Under the pieces are notes generated by a model. That model was not told the origin of the DNA. It made no database searches and was given only the letters and a program-made list of their open reading frames with translations. 64,000 bases of DNA from Myxococcota bacterium (GTDB lineage Bacteria > Myxococcota_A > UBA9160 > UBA4427), in assembly GCA_029243605.1 (NCBI GenBank), contig JAQWRT010000065.1, positions 33,430 through 97,429 of the forward strand, in the 5' to 3' direction. The translations under genes and the position numbers were made by a program. Positions within the stretch are counted from its first letter, which is position 1. Every line of letters begins with the position of its first letter. Positions 43,740-54,900 of the stretch are shown one piece after another.

Positions 43740-45869
43740 TCACGGGGTGGGTGAACCCTCGGGCTTGGCTTCCGGCCCGACCTTATTATTACGCCCTCGA
43801 CCCCGCGCACCTCGACGACGGCCTCGTTTAGCCGCGCCCTTCTTGCCCCGCGCCTTCTTGCCCGACTTCTTACGCGCCTTCTTGCCCGCCTTCTTACGCG
43901 CTTTCTTCTTGCGCAGAGGTTCAAAAAAGCTTCCCGGTCGTTCGCCGGCCTGGCGGCACATATCACAGGCGCCGCACTCCTCGCCGGGCTCGACCCCGAA
44001 ATAAGCACGGAGCATCTGAGCTCGGCAGGTCTCCGAACTCGCGTATTCTTCGATGGCATCGAGTCGCTCGGTATCGAGCTTGCGCAAACGCTGAAATTGT
44101 TCGGTGAGCCGGCGTGCCTTTGTGAGCAGCTCGTCGGGGTGGATCAACGGCCGAACGTATTTTTCGGTCGTAATCTCCACGAGACTCGCCGACTCGAGCA
44201 CCGCAACCACGGCGGAGGTCACGCGCTGGGCCAACTGGGACGCGGCGGCCAGATCGATGATGTCCGGGAAGCGCCCTTCCTCGACATACGCGACCAGCGC
44301 CTTCACGAGTTGAAAGAGCTGCTGAGGCCGAACGCGACTCTGACTCAACAGGAATTCGTGGATATCTCGATCATCAAAATGATGGAGCAGGATACAGTGG
44401 GACTGGCGACCATCACGCCCGGCCCGACCTGCCTCCTGTACGTATTGTTCAAGGGATGCCGGGGTCTGAAAATGCACCACGTAGCGGATATCGGGCTTAT
44501 CGATTCCCAGTCCGAAAGCGCTGGTCGCCACCATCACCAGGCGACGCCCACGCTTCATGAAGAGTTCCTGTTCGGCTTTTCGCTCGCTGCCCTTCATCCC
44601 GCCGTGGTAGCGGTGGGCGGGGACGCCCATGGCGCTCAAAGCGCCTTGAACGGCATCCACCTCCTTGGTGGTCGAACAGTAAATAATCCCTGGGCGGCGC
44701 AGACGGAGGATCAGCCGGGTCAGCGCGCGCAATCGCGCGGTACTCCCGCACTCGATGACCTCGAAGCAGAGATTCGAACGATGGGGAGACGCCGCGATGA
44801 CGAGAGGGTCTTGGAGGTCCAGGATCCGAATCAGATCCTCGCGAACCGATGCGGTCGCCGTCGCCGTCAGGGCCAGGACCGGCGGACGACCGTAGCGTTC
44901 GAGCATCTCGTGCAGCCGGAGGTAGGCCGGACGGAAATCGTGGCCCCATTCCGAGGCGCAATGGGCTTCGTCGACGGCAAAGAGCGAGATCCCCGTCTCG
45001 GTGAGCGCCGTCCTCAGCTCCTCTCCCGCCAAGGTTTCGGGAGTCGTCATCACCAGAAGCGGACCGCCTTCCGCGATGCGCTCCATGGCCTCTCGGCGAG
45101 CCTTGCCCCGAATCGTGCCGTCGACCCGCACCACCGGAACCCCACGCTTGTCGAGATTCCGGGTCTGGTCCTCAAGAAGCGCCAAGAGCGGGGAAACCAC
45201 GACCACCGGCTTCGGAAGAATCATCGAAGGGATCTGGTAACACGCGGATTTTCCATACCCCGTGGGCAGAACCACCAGCGCGTCGCGGCCCTGCAAGCTG
45301 TGGAGAATCGCCCGCTCCTGCTCGGGATGGAGGCGTTCGATCCCCAGGCGCTCGGCGGCCTTGACGAATTGCGCCTGGGCCTCGGCATCCATGGCCTGGG
45401 CGACATCGGCGACGGAAACGAGTTCCGGCTCCTTGATCTCAACCGCTTCCACCGAGGGCGGCGTGACCGGCGGGCGCGGCGCGCGCCTGGCCGAGGAATT
45501 TCCACCCCGCCTAGAGCGCCCGCCCTGCCCCCCGCGGTTACCTCGCCCACCGCCACGACGCGACGGCCGCTTGGCGGCGCTCTCAGATCTCGAATCCCCG
45601 GAAGCCGAATCGCCCGAACCCTCAGCGGGGCTCACCTCGGCCCCGGCCTCGGCCTTTCGGGGGTCCTCTTTCCCACTTCTGGAACGCCCCCGTCGACGAC
45701 GGGACGACGAACGCCGGCCCGCAGATTTCTTGCGAGCGGCGGTCTTCGGTGCAGTTCCTGACGGCGACTTCTCTCTCCCGCCGGCTAGATCTGAACTATT
45801 CCCGTCATCGGTCACGGACATATCGGAATCCGAAGTTGGCGTCCAAAGTGCACGCCGTCGGCTCTCCAT
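43740..45869 (-). CDS. recQ: RecQ-family helicase with basic tails
   Basis: ATP-dependent 3'-5' DNA helicase for recombination and repair. Core motifs: LHPEQERAILHSL, VVLPTGYGKSACYQIP (Walker A), FAVDEAHCASEWGHDFRPAY (Walker B and aromatic loop), ALTATATASV, SAFGLGIDKPDIR and QEAGRAGRDG; the zinc-binding domain is ETCRAQMLRAYFG with CGACDMC. The HRDC domain is absent. At 709 residues it has about 150 extra Arg/Ser/Gly-rich residues before the core and a Lys/Arg tail resembling histone H1-like repeats (KKARKKAGKKARKKSGKKA). An alternative start is Met17 (45821). A hairpin CCGCTC-TT-GAGCGG lies six bases before the ATG. Confidence 0.92.
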   Translation of the reverse strand: MESRRRALWTPTSDSDMSVTDDGNSSDLAGGREKSPSGTAPKTAARKKSAGRRSSSRRRRGRSRSGKEDPRKAEAGAEVSPAEGSGDSASGDSRSESAAKRPSRRGGGRGNRGGQGGRSRRGGNSSARRAPRPPVTPPSVEAVEIKEPELVSVADVAQAMDAEAQAQFVKAAERLGIERLHPEQERAILHSLQGRDALVVLPTGYGKSACYQIPSMILPKPVVVVSPLLALLEDQTRNLDKRGVPVVRVDGTIRGKARREAMERIAEGGPLLVMTTPETLAGEELRTALTETGISLFAVDEAHCASEWGHDFRPAYLRLHEMLERYGRPPVLALTATATASVREDLIRILDLQDPLVIAASPHRSNLCFEVIECGSTARLRALTRLILRLRRPGIIYCSTTKEVDAVQGALSAMGVPAHRYHGGMKGSERKAEQELFMKRGRRLVMVATSAFGLGIDKPDIRYVVHFQTPASLEQYVQEAGRAGRDGRQSHCILLHHFDDRDIHEFLLSQSRVRPQQLFQLVKALVAYVEEGRFPDIIDLAAASQLAQRVTSAVVAVLESASLVEITTEKYVRPLIHPDELLTKARRLTEQFQRLRKLDTERLDAIEEYASSETCRAQMLRAYFGVEPGEECGACDMCRQAGERPGSFFEPLRKKKARKKAGKKARKKSGKKARGKKGAAKRGRRRGARGRGRNNKVGPEAKPEGSPTP

Positions 45870-46409
45870 CCAAGCCCGCTCAAGAGCGGACCCGGGTTGC
45901 TGGTTCGGCTGAGTGTCATTGCGTTACCGCGCCGCAGCGCGCATCGCCGCAAGGAGGATTCAAGTCACTGACTTCAAGCCACTGGATAGGCGCGTCCCCA
46001 TAAACGCCCGGTCCAAGAGTGCCACGCCTCGCCCCCTGCTCCACCGCCTCCTGCCTCGAGTCACGCTTCGCGTGAGTCGAACCCAACACTGGGAGGCGAG
46101 GAAGTTAAGGAGGAGGAGCGATAGGCCTTCGGCCTTACGCCGGCCACAAACTCTGGAAGGCCGGCAGACTTGCCCTCCACGCGTGACCCGATCATACACG
46201 CAATCCCCGGGCTCGCGCACCCGTTTTCCGCGGGTTCGAGACCAATTCGCCAACTAAGGAAAAAAGTCTTTTATTTCAAATAGATCGGCCTGTTTTCACC
46301 GGATATTCTCAAGCTCGACGGCGCGAGAATTCTTATCGCGCCCGGGTCTAGCCGTGGCTAGACTCGTCCTTTGGCCCGCCACCCGGGCCCGTTTCCCCGG
46401 AGATCCTGA
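45870..46409. other. 540-base region without genes between divergent genes
   Basis: No gene, tRNA or rRNA is recognised. It has several small inverted repeats: AAGTCA-C-TGACTT (45962-45974), TCACGC-TTC-GCGTGA near 46062, and GGCC-TTC-GGCC near 46130. The last 150 bases before 46410 are more AT-rich (TTTTATTTCAAATAG) and probably hold the promoter of the plus-strand gene. Confidence 0.6.
46346..46363. promoter_or_regulatory. Perfect 8-base inverted repeat, possible operator
   Basis: GTCTAGCC-GT-GGCTAGAC is a perfect palindrome with a two-base spacer, 46 bases before the ATG at 46410. Size and symmetry fit a site for a dimeric repressor. As RNA it could also form a hairpin, but no T-run follows. 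Confidence 0.55.
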
Positions 46410-47531
46410 ATGCACACCGACCTTTGCGACATGCTCGGCATCGAAGTTCCAATCTTTGCTTTCACCCACTGCCGCGACGTCGTCGTCGAAGTCAGTAAGG
46501 CCGGGGGCTTCGGCGTCCTCGGAGCCGTGGGCTTTACCGCCGACGAACTCGAGAAGGAACTCCAGTGGATCGATGAGCATATCGGGAACAAGCCCTACGG
46601 GGTGGACACCGTGATCCCCGGTAAATACGAAGGCATGGGCGAAATGGACCCGGAGAAACTCCAGGCCCAGCTCCGAGCCTCGGTCCCCCAGGCCCATCGC
46701 GACTTCGCCGCCAAGCTCCTCGACGAAGCGGGCGTGCCCGAACTGCCCGAGGAAGAGCGGTCGGACCGACTCCTGGGCTGGACCCTCGCCACGGCCCTGC
46801 CCCAGATCGAGTGCGCGCTCTCCCACGACAACGTCAAGCTCATCGCCAACGCCCTGGGAACCCCGCCGCCGGACGTCATCCAATCGATCCACGGCACGGG
46901 CCGCAAGGTCGCGGCGCTTTGCGGAAGCGCCTACCAGGCGCTCAAGCACAAGGAAGCCGGCGTCGATATCGTCATCGCCCAGGGGCACGAAGGCGGAGGC
47001 CACACCGGTGAGATCGGCAGCATCGTTCTCTGGCCCGAGGTCGTCGAAGCCATCGCCCCGACCCCGATGCTCGCCGCGGGCGGGATCGGCACGGGAAGCC
47101 AGGTCGCAGCGGCACTCTCGGTGGGCGCCGCCGGGGTTTGGACCGGGTCGATTTGGCTCGCTGTGAAGGAGGCCATGGGGGCCACCGCCCAGAAGGAGTC
47201 CTATCTCTCGGCCTCCAGTCGGGACACCATCCGCTCGCGCTCGGTGACCGGTAAGCCCGCTCGTATGCTGCGCAATCGCTGGACCGAAGCGTGGGAATCC
47301 GAAGAGGCTCCCGCCCCGCTCCCCATGCCTCTCCAGGGAATGGTCACCCTCGACATGGTTCGCCGCACCCACCAATACGCCGAGAAGGCCCAGGAAGTCG
47401 CCTTCAATCCCGTCGGGCAGATCGTGGGCTCCATGAACCAGATCTTGCCGGCCAGGGATGTCCTCGGCGAACTCGTCGAAGGCTATTACGACGCCGTGGA
47501 TCGGCTACAAGCCATGGCGGGCGACCACTAA
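46410..47531 (+). CDS. FMN-dependent nitronate monooxygenase-like enzyme
   Basis: A 373-residue TIM-barrel flavoenzyme of the 2-nitropropane dioxygenase/NMO family. It has the start LCDMLGIEVPIFAFTHC, GGFGVLGAVGFTADEL, VIAQGHEGGGHTGEIGSIVL (catalytic-loop His and phosphate-binding Gly) and LAAGGIGTGSQVAAALSVGA. Many family members are really NAD(P)H:quinone reductases or take part in fatty-acid metabolism, so the nitronate role is tentative. GGAGATCC gives a ribosome site. A perfect inverted repeat upstream may be an operator. A strong hairpin stands between it and the convergent ettA. Confidence 0.9.
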   Translation: MHTDLCDMLGIEVPIFAFTHCRDVVVEVSKAGGFGVLGAVGFTADELEKELQWIDEHIGNKPYGVDTVIPGKYEGMGEMDPEKLQAQLRASVPQAHRDFAAKLLDEAGVPELPEEERSDRLLGWTLATALPQIECALSHDNVKLIANALGTPPPDVIQSIHGTGRKVAALCGSAYQALKHKEAGVDIVIAQGHEGGGHTGEIGSIVLWPEVVEAIAPTPMLAAGGIGTGSQVAAALSVGAAGVWTGSIWLAVKEAMGATAQKESYLSASSRDTIRSRSVTGKPARMLRNRWTEAWESEEAPAPLPMPLQGMVTLDMVRRTHQYAEKAQEVAFNPVGQIVGSMNQILPARDVLGELVEGYYDAVDRLQAMAGDH

Positions 47532-47617
47532 GCCTCGGCGAAGCCTGCACTCAGCCACCACTCGGCACGCCCAAGGTCCCCGTGGCAGGGTGGGCGCACC
47601 ACCCAGCGAAGCCCAGA

Positions 47618-47645
47618 GCGCCTCCCCGCTTGCCGGGGCAGGCGC
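47618..47645. terminator. Strong GC hairpin between convergent genes
   Basis: GCGCCTCCCCG-CTTGC-CGGGG(C)AGGCGC forms an 11-base-pair stem with one bulged C, placed between the ends of the NMO-like gene and ettA. There is only a short T stretch (GGTTT) on the plus side, so it may end or protect both transcripts without being a classical terminator. Confidence 0.55.
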
Positions 47646-47653
47646 CCAGAGGT

Positions 47654-49330
47654 TTAGGCGTCGATTCGCCGGTACTTGATGCGGTGCGGGGTGTCCGCGT
47701 CGCCTCCGAGCCGGCGGCGACGGTCCGCTTCGTAGTCCTGGTAATTGCCCTCGAACCACTCGATATGGCTATCGCCCTCGAAGGCGAGCATATGCGTCGC
47801 GATCCGGTCGAGAAACCAGCGATCATGCGAGATCACCACGACACAGCCCGCGAAATCCACCAGGGCATCCTCGAGGGCACGCAGGGTATCAACGTCCAGA
47901 TCGTTGGTGGGCTCATCGAGGAGCAAGACGTTGCCCCCACTCTTGAGCAATTGCGCCAGGTGGACCCGGTTGCGTTCTCCGCCGGAAAGAGCCTCCACGC
48001 GTTTCTGCTGATCCTGGCCCTTGAAATTGAACGAGGACACGTAGGCGCGCGACGGAACTTCTCGACGCCCCACAGCGATCATGTCATCGCCACCGCTGAT
48101 CGCTTCCCAGACGGTCTGCCCCGGGATCAGAGCATCGCGATCCTGGTCGACGTAGGCGAGTTGAACGGTGTCCCCGAGACGAATCTCCCCGGCGTCGGCT
48201 TTCTCCTCGCCCACGATCATCTTGAAAAGCGTCGACTTGCCCGCGCCGTTGGCCCCGATCACCCCAACAATCCCACCCGGAGGCAGCTTAAAGTTGAGGT
48301 CGTCGATCAAGAGTTGGCCACCGAAGGCCTTGCCGAGCCCTTGGGCATCCACCACCACATCGCCCAAGCGCTTGGGGACGGGAATCGGAATCTCGACCTT
48401 GTCCGGGGAGCGATCCTGCCCCTCTGAGAGAAGCTTCTCATAGGCGTTGATCCGCGCCTTACCCTTAGCCTGACGCGCCCGCGGGCTCATCTGCATCCAG
48501 TCGAGCTCGCGCTGGAGCGTCTTGGAGTGCGCGCTCGCCTGCTTTTCCTCGGCCGCCAGCCGCTTCTGTTTCTGCTCAAGCCATGACGAGTAATTCCCCT
48601 TCCAGGGAATCCCCCGACCCCGATCGAGTTCCAGGATCCAGCCGGCCACGTTGTCGAGGAAATAGCGATCATGGGTCACGGCAACGACAGTGCCCGGGTA
48701 TTCCGAGAGAAAACGCTCGAGCCATGCCACCGACTCGGCATCAAGATGATTCGTCGGCTCGTCGAGAAGCAACATGTCGGGCTTCGAGAGAAGCAGCCGA
48801 CACAGCGCCACCCGACGGCGCTCGCCGCCCGAAAGAGTCGTGACATCGGCATCACCGGGGGGGCAGCGAAGGGCGTCCATGGCCACTTCCAGGGTGCGCT
48901 CGATCTCCCAGCCGTCCACGGCATCGATCTTGTCTTGGAGAGTCGCCTGCTTCGCGAGCAGAGCGTTCATCTCGTCATCTTCCATGGGTTCGGCGAAACG
49001 CTCGCTAATGGCGTTGAACTCCTCGAGCAGTTGCCCGACCTCGCCCACGCCCTCCTCAACATTCCCGAGCACATTTTTGTCGGGGTTCAGTTCGGGCTCC
49101 TGGGCGAGATAACCGATCCGGACCCCCTTGAGCGGGCGAGCCTCGCCCAGATAATCGGAATCGACCCCGGCCATGATCCTGAGCAGGGAGCTCTTACCCG
49201 AGCCGTTATGTCCCAGCACACCGATCTTAGCGCCGGGGAAAAACGAGAGACTGATGCCGTCGAGGATCGTCCGTCCCTCGCCCACGACCTTGCGCAAGTC
49301 GTCCATCACAAAGACAAATTCGTTGGCCAC
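47654..49330 (-). CDS. ettA: ABC-F translational throttle EttA
   Basis: An ABC-F ATPase that binds the ribosomal E site and gates the first elongation step according to ATP/ADP. It is 558 residues, close to E. coli EttA (555). Two ATP-binding cassettes: [17 protein letters not shown] with [15 protein letters not shown] and [10 protein letters not shown], then [18 protein letters not shown] with [15 protein letters not shown] and [10 protein letters not shown]. Between them is the P-site tRNA-interaction motif region (residues about 240-320, [18 protein letters not shown]). Start is the GTG at 49330 with GGAGGG upstream; the longer frame is not supported. Confidence 0.96.
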   Translation of the reverse strand: MANEFVFVMDDLRKVVGEGRTILDGISLSFFPGAKIGVLGHNGSGKSSLLRIMAGVDSDYLGEARPLKGVRIGYLAQEPELNPDKNVLGNVEEGVGEVGQLLEEFNAISERFAEPMEDDEMNALLAKQATLQDKIDAVDGWEIERTLEVAMDALRCPPGDADVTTLSGGERRRVALCRLLLSKPDMLLLDEPTNHLDAESVAWLERFLSEYPGTVVAVTHDRYFLDNVAGWILELDRGRGIPWKGNYSSWLEQKQKRLAAEEKQASAHSKTLQRELDWMQMSPRARQAKGKARINAYEKLLSEGQDRSPDKVEIPIPVPKRLGDVVVDAQGLGKAFGGQLLIDDLNFKLPPGGIVGVIGANGAGKSTLFKMIVGEEKADAGEIRLGDTVQLAYVDQDRDALIPGQTVWEAISGGDDMIAVGRREVPSRAYVSSFNFKGQDQQKRVEALSGGERNRVHLAQLLKSGGNVLLLDEPTNDLDVDTLRALEDALVDFAGCVVVISHDRWFLDRIATHMLAFEGDSHIEWFEGNYQDYEADRRRRLGGDADTPHRIKYRRIDA

Positions 49331-49418
49331 GCTGCAAACCCTCCAGGGGCAGGAGTGTATCTGGGTCGGCGGAAATCGCGAGCGCCGCCCAAAGCGGGGA
49401 GCGCTAAGCTGGCCAACC

Positions 49419-50993
49419 GTGTCAGCCAAAGGATGGGTCCCGAGACTAGCCATGCGACCGATATTCGCGCTTCTGACCCTAGGGCTCGCCCTGGGCTGCA
49501 CGGCGAGCGAGAGCAGCCGGGTCTGCGTACTCGTCAATCAGGCCTCTCCCGTCTCCCAAGCCATTGGCGAAGCCTACGCTGAAGCCCGAGGGATCCCCGA
49601 GGCGCAAATCGTCCGCCTCGAGATCCCGATTCCGGACCCCATGCTCGGTGATGCCCGTCACGAGACCATCACGCGTCCCGATTTCGAGCGCCTGATCCGG
49701 CGCCCCTTGGAGCAGATCTTCGAGGAACGCGGCTGGCGGGACTCGATGGAGATTATCGTGACCACCAAGGGCATCCCGTTGCGGGTCGAGGGGCCCGAGG
49801 TTCCCGTCCGCTACCTGCTCCGCGAGACCACCACGGCCGCGGTGGACGCCGAACTCTCCCTGCTCTTCTCGCCCCTGGTGGGAAGTCCGGGCATCGCCTC
49901 GAGCCCCAATCCCTTCTACGGCCGCGACCTCTCCTTCCGGGAATTCCGGGACCAGCACCCCCAGTCCCCCCTGCGCTTCATGGTCGCTCGACTCACCGGC
50001 TACCAAACTCCCCGGGCGGCGGCAGACCCCCTGCCCCGGGACGTCGCCCTCCTGCTCGAAAACGCCCAGGCACCCTCGGCGGAACGCGGACTCTGGCTCA
50101 TCGATCTCGACCCCGGCCTGCCGGGCGCCCTCGACGTGGCTAACCACCTGCTCCTCGAATCGGCGAGCGGCACCCTGGCCGGGCTGGGCGTGCGGCTCGT
50201 CGCCGACGAGGAGACCGCCTTTGCCGGGGCTTTCGAGAGGATCCAGGGCTACGCCTCCTGGGGAAGCAACGCGAGTCAGGAACAGCTTCCCGGGGCCTAC
50301 GGTGAAAGCGAGGGGCGACTCTACCCGGGAGAGTTCGCGTCCCGGGCCCTGGTGACCGACCTCGTGAGCACCAATGCGCGGACCTTCACCGCCCCGCCCC
50401 GCTACGGCCAGTCCCTGGTCGCCGATCTGGTTGCCGGGGGGGCCGCCGGGGCCACGGGGCACGTGGCCGAACCCAGCCTTCCCGGCGTGGTCCGTCCCCA
50501 ATTACTGCTGAGCCGCTACGCCCAGGGCGATCGGGCCATCGAGGCCTACTACGGCGCCCTCCCCTACCTGGGCTGGATGAACATCTACGTCGGCGACCCC
50601 CTGATGCGCCTCGAAGAACCCGCCGACGCCGACGTGGCCATGGACGTCGACGGCGACGGACAACTGGACTGGCGGGACAACTGCCGCCTGGTGCCGAACC
50701 CCCGTCAAAGGGATACCGACGACGACGGCTACGGGAATATCTGTGACTCGGATATCGACGGAGACGGCCGCACCACGACCTCCTGGGGCGAGAGTTTCCC
50801 CCGCAGTCGCCGGGGCGACGTCGAAGCCATCGCCCTCACTGCCAAGGAGGGTGGCTACCACCCCGATCATGATCTCGACGGAGACAACACCGTCGACGAG
50901 CGCGACGTCTCCATCGCCCAGCTTCGCCTCTTCATGCCCCCTGGCCCAGGCGCCTCCCAAAGGAAGGCCGGGCACGACAGCCCTCGCCCCTAG
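49419..50993 (+). CDS. TIGR03790-like lipoprotein with calcium repeats
   Basis: A 524-residue exported protein similar to the TIGR03790 family of unknown function: [41 protein letters not shown], and [20 protein letters not shown]. After the core, an Asp-rich segment [15 protein letters not shown], then [19 protein letters not shown], resembles thrombospondin type 3 calcium repeats, and the end has [14 protein letters not shown] like a dockerin loop. A signal sequence with LALGC may be a lipobox. The GTG at 49419 is preferred: TAAGCT lies eight bases upstream (49405-49410). The ATG at 49452 is the alternative. Confidence 0.78.
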   Translation: MSAKGWVPRLAMRPIFALLTLGLALGCTASESSRVCVLVNQASPVSQAIGEAYAEARGIPEAQIVRLEIPIPDPMLGDARHETITRPDFERLIRRPLEQIFEERGWRDSMEIIVTTKGIPLRVEGPEVPVRYLLRETTTAAVDAELSLLFSPLVGSPGIASSPNPFYGRDLSFREFRDQHPQSPLRFMVARLTGYQTPRAAADPLPRDVALLLENAQAPSAERGLWLIDLDPGLPGALDVANHLLLESASGTLAGLGVRLVADEETAFAGAFERIQGYASWGSNASQEQLPGAYGESEGRLYPGEFASRALVTDLVSTNARTFTAPPRYGQSLVADLVAGGAAGATGHVAEPSLPGVVRPQLLLSRYAQGDRAIEAYYGALPYLGWMNIYVGDPLMRLEEPADADVAMDVDGDGQLDWRDNCRLVPNPRQRDTDDDGYGNICDSDIDGDGRTTTSWGESFPRSRRGDVEAIALTAKEGGYHPDHDLDGDNTVDERDVSIAQLRLFMPPGPGASQRKAGHDSPRP

Positions 50994-51862
50994 GAATCCA
51001 GCAGGGCGATCAAGCTCGACGTATCCCAACGGCCCCCGCCTCGCCGCTGCACCTCGGCATAGCGACGGTCGACATCGGCGGTCAAGGAGAGGTCGGCGCC
51101 ACAGCGCTCGGCCTCGGCCAGGGCGATCCCAAGATCCTTGCGCATCCAGTCCACCGCAAAGCCGAACTCGAATTCTCGCGCCAGCATGGTCGACGCCCGA
51201 TTGTCCATCTGCCAGGACTGCGCCGCCCCCTGGGCGATCACCTCCACCACGCGCTCGGCCTCCAGCCCGCTGCGCTGGGCGAAATTCAGCCCCTCGGCCA
51301 GGGCCTGGACAAGGCCCGCAATGCAAATCTGGTTGACCATTTTGCACGTTTGTCCCGAGCCCGCCGGACCGATGCGCAGGGATTTTTTGGCGTACGCGTC
51401 GATCAGCGGCTTGGCCCGGAGGAAGGTTTCCTCCTCACCCCCCGCCATCACCGTCAACTGACCCGTCTCGGCTCCGACCTGGCCCCCCGAGATCGGCGCG
51501 TCGAGCCAGCCAAGCCCCCGCCCACTGGCCTCGGCGGCGAGTTCCCGGGCGAGTTCGGCCGAGGCCGTGGTGTGATCGACGAACACCGCACCCTGGGCCA
51601 TGGCGTCGAAGGCCCCACTCTCGCCCAGGGCGATCTGCCGAAGATCCTCGTCTCGACCGGTGCAGACCATGACGAATTCCGCGTCCGAAACCGCCTCGGC
51701 CGGAGTCGAGGCACCCCGACTATCCGTTCCCGCGTACTCGGCGAGCCAGGCTTCCAGGGTCTCGGGGCTTCGGTTATAGACGCTCAGCCGATGGCCCGCC
51801 CGCGCCAGATGCCCGGCCATGGGGCCGCCCATGACGCCCAGGCAAAGAAATGCAACTTTCAT
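50990..51862 (-). CDS. 3-hydroxyisobutyrate dehydrogenase family protein
   Basis: A 290-residue beta-hydroxyacid dehydrogenase (3-hydroxyisobutyrate, tartronate-semialdehyde or 6-phosphogluconate-like). The NAD loop is CLGVMGGPMAGHLARAGH, the substrate loop DAPISGGQVGAETG and the catalytic Lys is in QTCKMVNQICIAG. The exact substrate is not evident; valine catabolism would fit the acyl-CoA-rich setting. GAGGAGAG precedes the ATG. Its TAG stop shares CTAG with the TAG stop of the convergent lipoprotein gene. Confidence 0.9.
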   Translation of the reverse strand: MKVAFLCLGVMGGPMAGHLARAGHRLSVYNRSPETLEAWLAEYAGTDSRGASTPAEAVSDAEFVMVCTGRDEDLRQIALGESGAFDAMAQGAVFVDHTTASAELARELAAEASGRGLGWLDAPISGGQVGAETGQLTVMAGGEEETFLRAKPLIDAYAKKSLRIGPAGSGQTCKMVNQICIAGLVQALAEGLNFAQRSGLEAERVVEVIAQGAAQSWQMDNRASTMLAREFEFGFAVDWMRKDLGIALAEAERCGADLSLTADVDRRYAEVQRRGGGRWDTSSLIALLDS

Positions 51863-51928
51863 AGGGAACTCTCCTCGAAGGGGTGAGCGAAGCAGTTTAG
51901 GCCAGGCGGCCCGGGTGAAGCCCCGGAC

Positions 51929-54900
51929 TCAGGGCTGGGCCGCCGCACCGGTCTCGGGTGAGGTCTCCGTTCCGGGCGCGACGGGAACGCCGTCGCGGTA
52001 GACGATCGCCTGCCCCCGAGAGGACGGCACCCGGGAGCCGGGGGTCAGAATCCCCACCAGGTTCAGGGGGTCGGCGGCGGCCACTTGCACCCTCTCGCCC
52101 TCGGGCGCCTTGCGACGAACCGCGCGCAGGGCCTCGACGGCCCCGGGCAAGGCGAACTGTTCTCCGGAAAAGCCCCCGACGAAACGGCCCCCGCGAGCCA
52201 AGCCCCGGGCCTCCAGTCGCCGAAGCGCCCAGACCACGTCGCGCCAGGGAACGGCGAGGTTCTCCCGGGCCATCAGGTCACGGAAGACCACCCCCCAACG
52301 CGCCAACAATTGTTCGGCCACCGCCTCGGCCAGGCGATCGGGATCTTCCACCGGGGCCGAGCGGGGAAAGAGCGACCAACGTCCCTCGGCACCGCCCTCG
52401 GGTCCCTCGCGCAGGCCACGACGCAGCCCCCGGCGGGCGCGTTGCCGCGCCCGAGTTCGGGCCCAGCGCTCGCGAGCGCCGAGCAGGGAGCGCACCGCCT
52501 GGAACCCGTCGGCGCTGACCCAGCCCCGAGCCACCAGCGCCCAAAGCCCCTCCTCGACCTCCACCGGGAGCCGGGACAACTTCGATACGAGTTCGGAATG
52601 AAAGAGCGCCCCGCCCTGGCGCAGGGCAGCCAGTACCTCGGCCGCCGCCCCCACCGTGGGCTCGGCGGGCATCGCATCGCCGCGATGGGCGGGCAGGAGC
52701 CAGGGCAGATCCTCGCGAAGCACAAAGGCCAGGGGGGTCGCCCGAGAGGGAACGGCCTTGAGTCGCACCTCGGAGGCCTCGGCCCCCGGCTCCCCGGGTT
52801 TCTCCGAGGCTTCGCTCCCCGGCCCGGAGCCCGGCGAGAGGCGTCCCCAGCCCACCTCTCCCGAGAGGCACGCGGCGTCGAGCCAACCGGGCTGGTAGCC
52901 CTCGATTCGCCGGGCGAGAACCTGCTCCTCCCAGGCCCCCGCCGCCAACTCGAAGCCCTGCAACTGCTCGACCACCTGGGCGACGCCGCCGCGTCCGGCG
53001 CAACGCGAGCCCGGAGCCACGTGCTGCCAGCGGAGCAGGAAGCGAATGAAGGTCGCGGCGGAAACGGGTTCGATCTCTCCGCGCAAACGATCCCGGGTGT
53101 AGCGGTGGATGCGCGCCAAAAGGCGCCGAGCGCAAAATTGGGTCGAGCCGCTGGCCGACCCCTCGAACTCTCCCCTCAGCGCGAACCCCTCGGCCTCGAG
53201 GTCCGCCAGAGCCAACTCGACATCGCTCCCGGCCAAGGCCAGGGGCTCGGCCAGGCTCTCCACCGTCGCCGGACCCGCCCGGTCGAGATGTCCTCGGATC
53301 ATCTCGCGCATGACCGTCTGGCGTTCGGGCTCGGGCTCCGCGGACAGACTCGCCGGAAGCGGCCGCCGGGGCTCGAAAATTGCTTCGGGATGGATCACCT
53401 CCGCCGCCCTCCGCCGCTCGGTGGCGCACCACAGGCGCCGGCCCTCGATCAGCGCTTCGGCGGCCCGGCCCGCGGCGGCGAGCGCTTCGAAATCGCGCTG
53501 GAGATCCCCTTGGCCCGGGCACAGGACAAAGCCGAGCAGGTGATCGTGCAACTCCTCGGCTCCCCGGGGCTGGGGAAGCTCCTCAGCGCGCACCCGGGCA
53601 ATGGCCTCGGGGTCCAGAGCCGCGAGTTCTCGCGCTTCCACCGGCAAGCCCCGGCGCAGAGCCACCGCCCGGGTGCGGCGCTCCTCGAGCGGGGCATCGT
53701 CAAGAAAGGTAAAGGGACGGCCGTTGAGGATCTCATGCGCCAGAGGCGAAGGCTCGCTGGAGTCCACAAAACGCGTCCTCACCTCGCCGGACTCAAAGCC
53801 CCGGACCAGGGCCTCGAGCCCCACCACGTCCATCCCCTCGGTGAGGCAGTCGTGCATGGTCTGGGCCACCAGCGGATGCTCGGGAATCTCGATGGGGAAG
53901 GTGACGTTTTCCTGGCAGGCCGCCTGGTTGGGGAAGACCGCCGCCATCAGGTCATCGGATTCCATCCGCTGAATCGGCGGAGGGTTGCGTCGCCCCCCCT
54001 TGAAGCGCAGCACCGCCAGGCTTCGGTTCAGGTTCCAGCGCCAGCGCGCGGTGAACATCGGCGAGGCCAAGGCCGCCTGGGAAAGGGTCTCGGTAACCTG
54101 GCTCGAGTTCAGGAAGCGCGGCACCGAATCCAGGGGAAAACTGTGGTGGGGCCCCAGGGAGAGGACCAGGGCGTCATCGTTGGCCGCCGCCTGCAACTCG
54201 AAATTAAAACTGCGACAGAATTTCTTGCGCAGGGCCAGGCACAGGGCCCGGTTGATACGGCCACCCAGGGGCGCGTGGACCACCAACTGCATGCCTCCCG
54301 CCTCGTCGAAGAAACGCTCGAAGACGAGTTCATCCGACGTGGGCAAGCTGCCCAGAGCCGTCAAGGAAGTGGCCAGGTAGGCGACCACCTGTTCGGCCAC
54401 AACATCCGTGACCTCGGCTTCGGCCGAGAGCCATTGCCGCGCGTCCTCCCGACCCCCGGCCTCGACCCGGTCGCGCACGTCGGCGCGCAGCTTTGAGACC
54501 TCATCCGAGAGTTCCGCGCTGCGCGCCGGCGCCTCGCCTTGCCAGAAAGGGATCGTGGGCGGCGCGCCCCCGGCATCGGCCACCCGCATCAGCCCAGACT
54601 CCACCCGCAGGACCCGCCAGGATGTGCTGCCCAGGAGAAAGACGTCGCCCTGCATGCTCTCCACCGCAAAATCCTCGGAGACGCTTCCCACCAGGCTGTC
54701 GTCGGGCGCCGCCAGCACCCGATAATCCGCCACGTCGGGGATCGCGCCCCCCGAGGTCAGGGCGGCCAGCCGCGCGCCCCGGCGAGCGCGCAAGATGCCC
54801 CCCACCCGATCGCGATGGAGGTAGGCTCCCCGACGGCCCCGGCCGGTCTGGATGCCTTCGGAGAGCATCTCGACGATGCCATCGAACTCAGCGCGGCCCA

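Noticed and set aside
46040..46110. Possible tRNA near GAGTCGAACCC
   Set aside because: Neither strand gives a five-pair T-stem or a cloverleaf.
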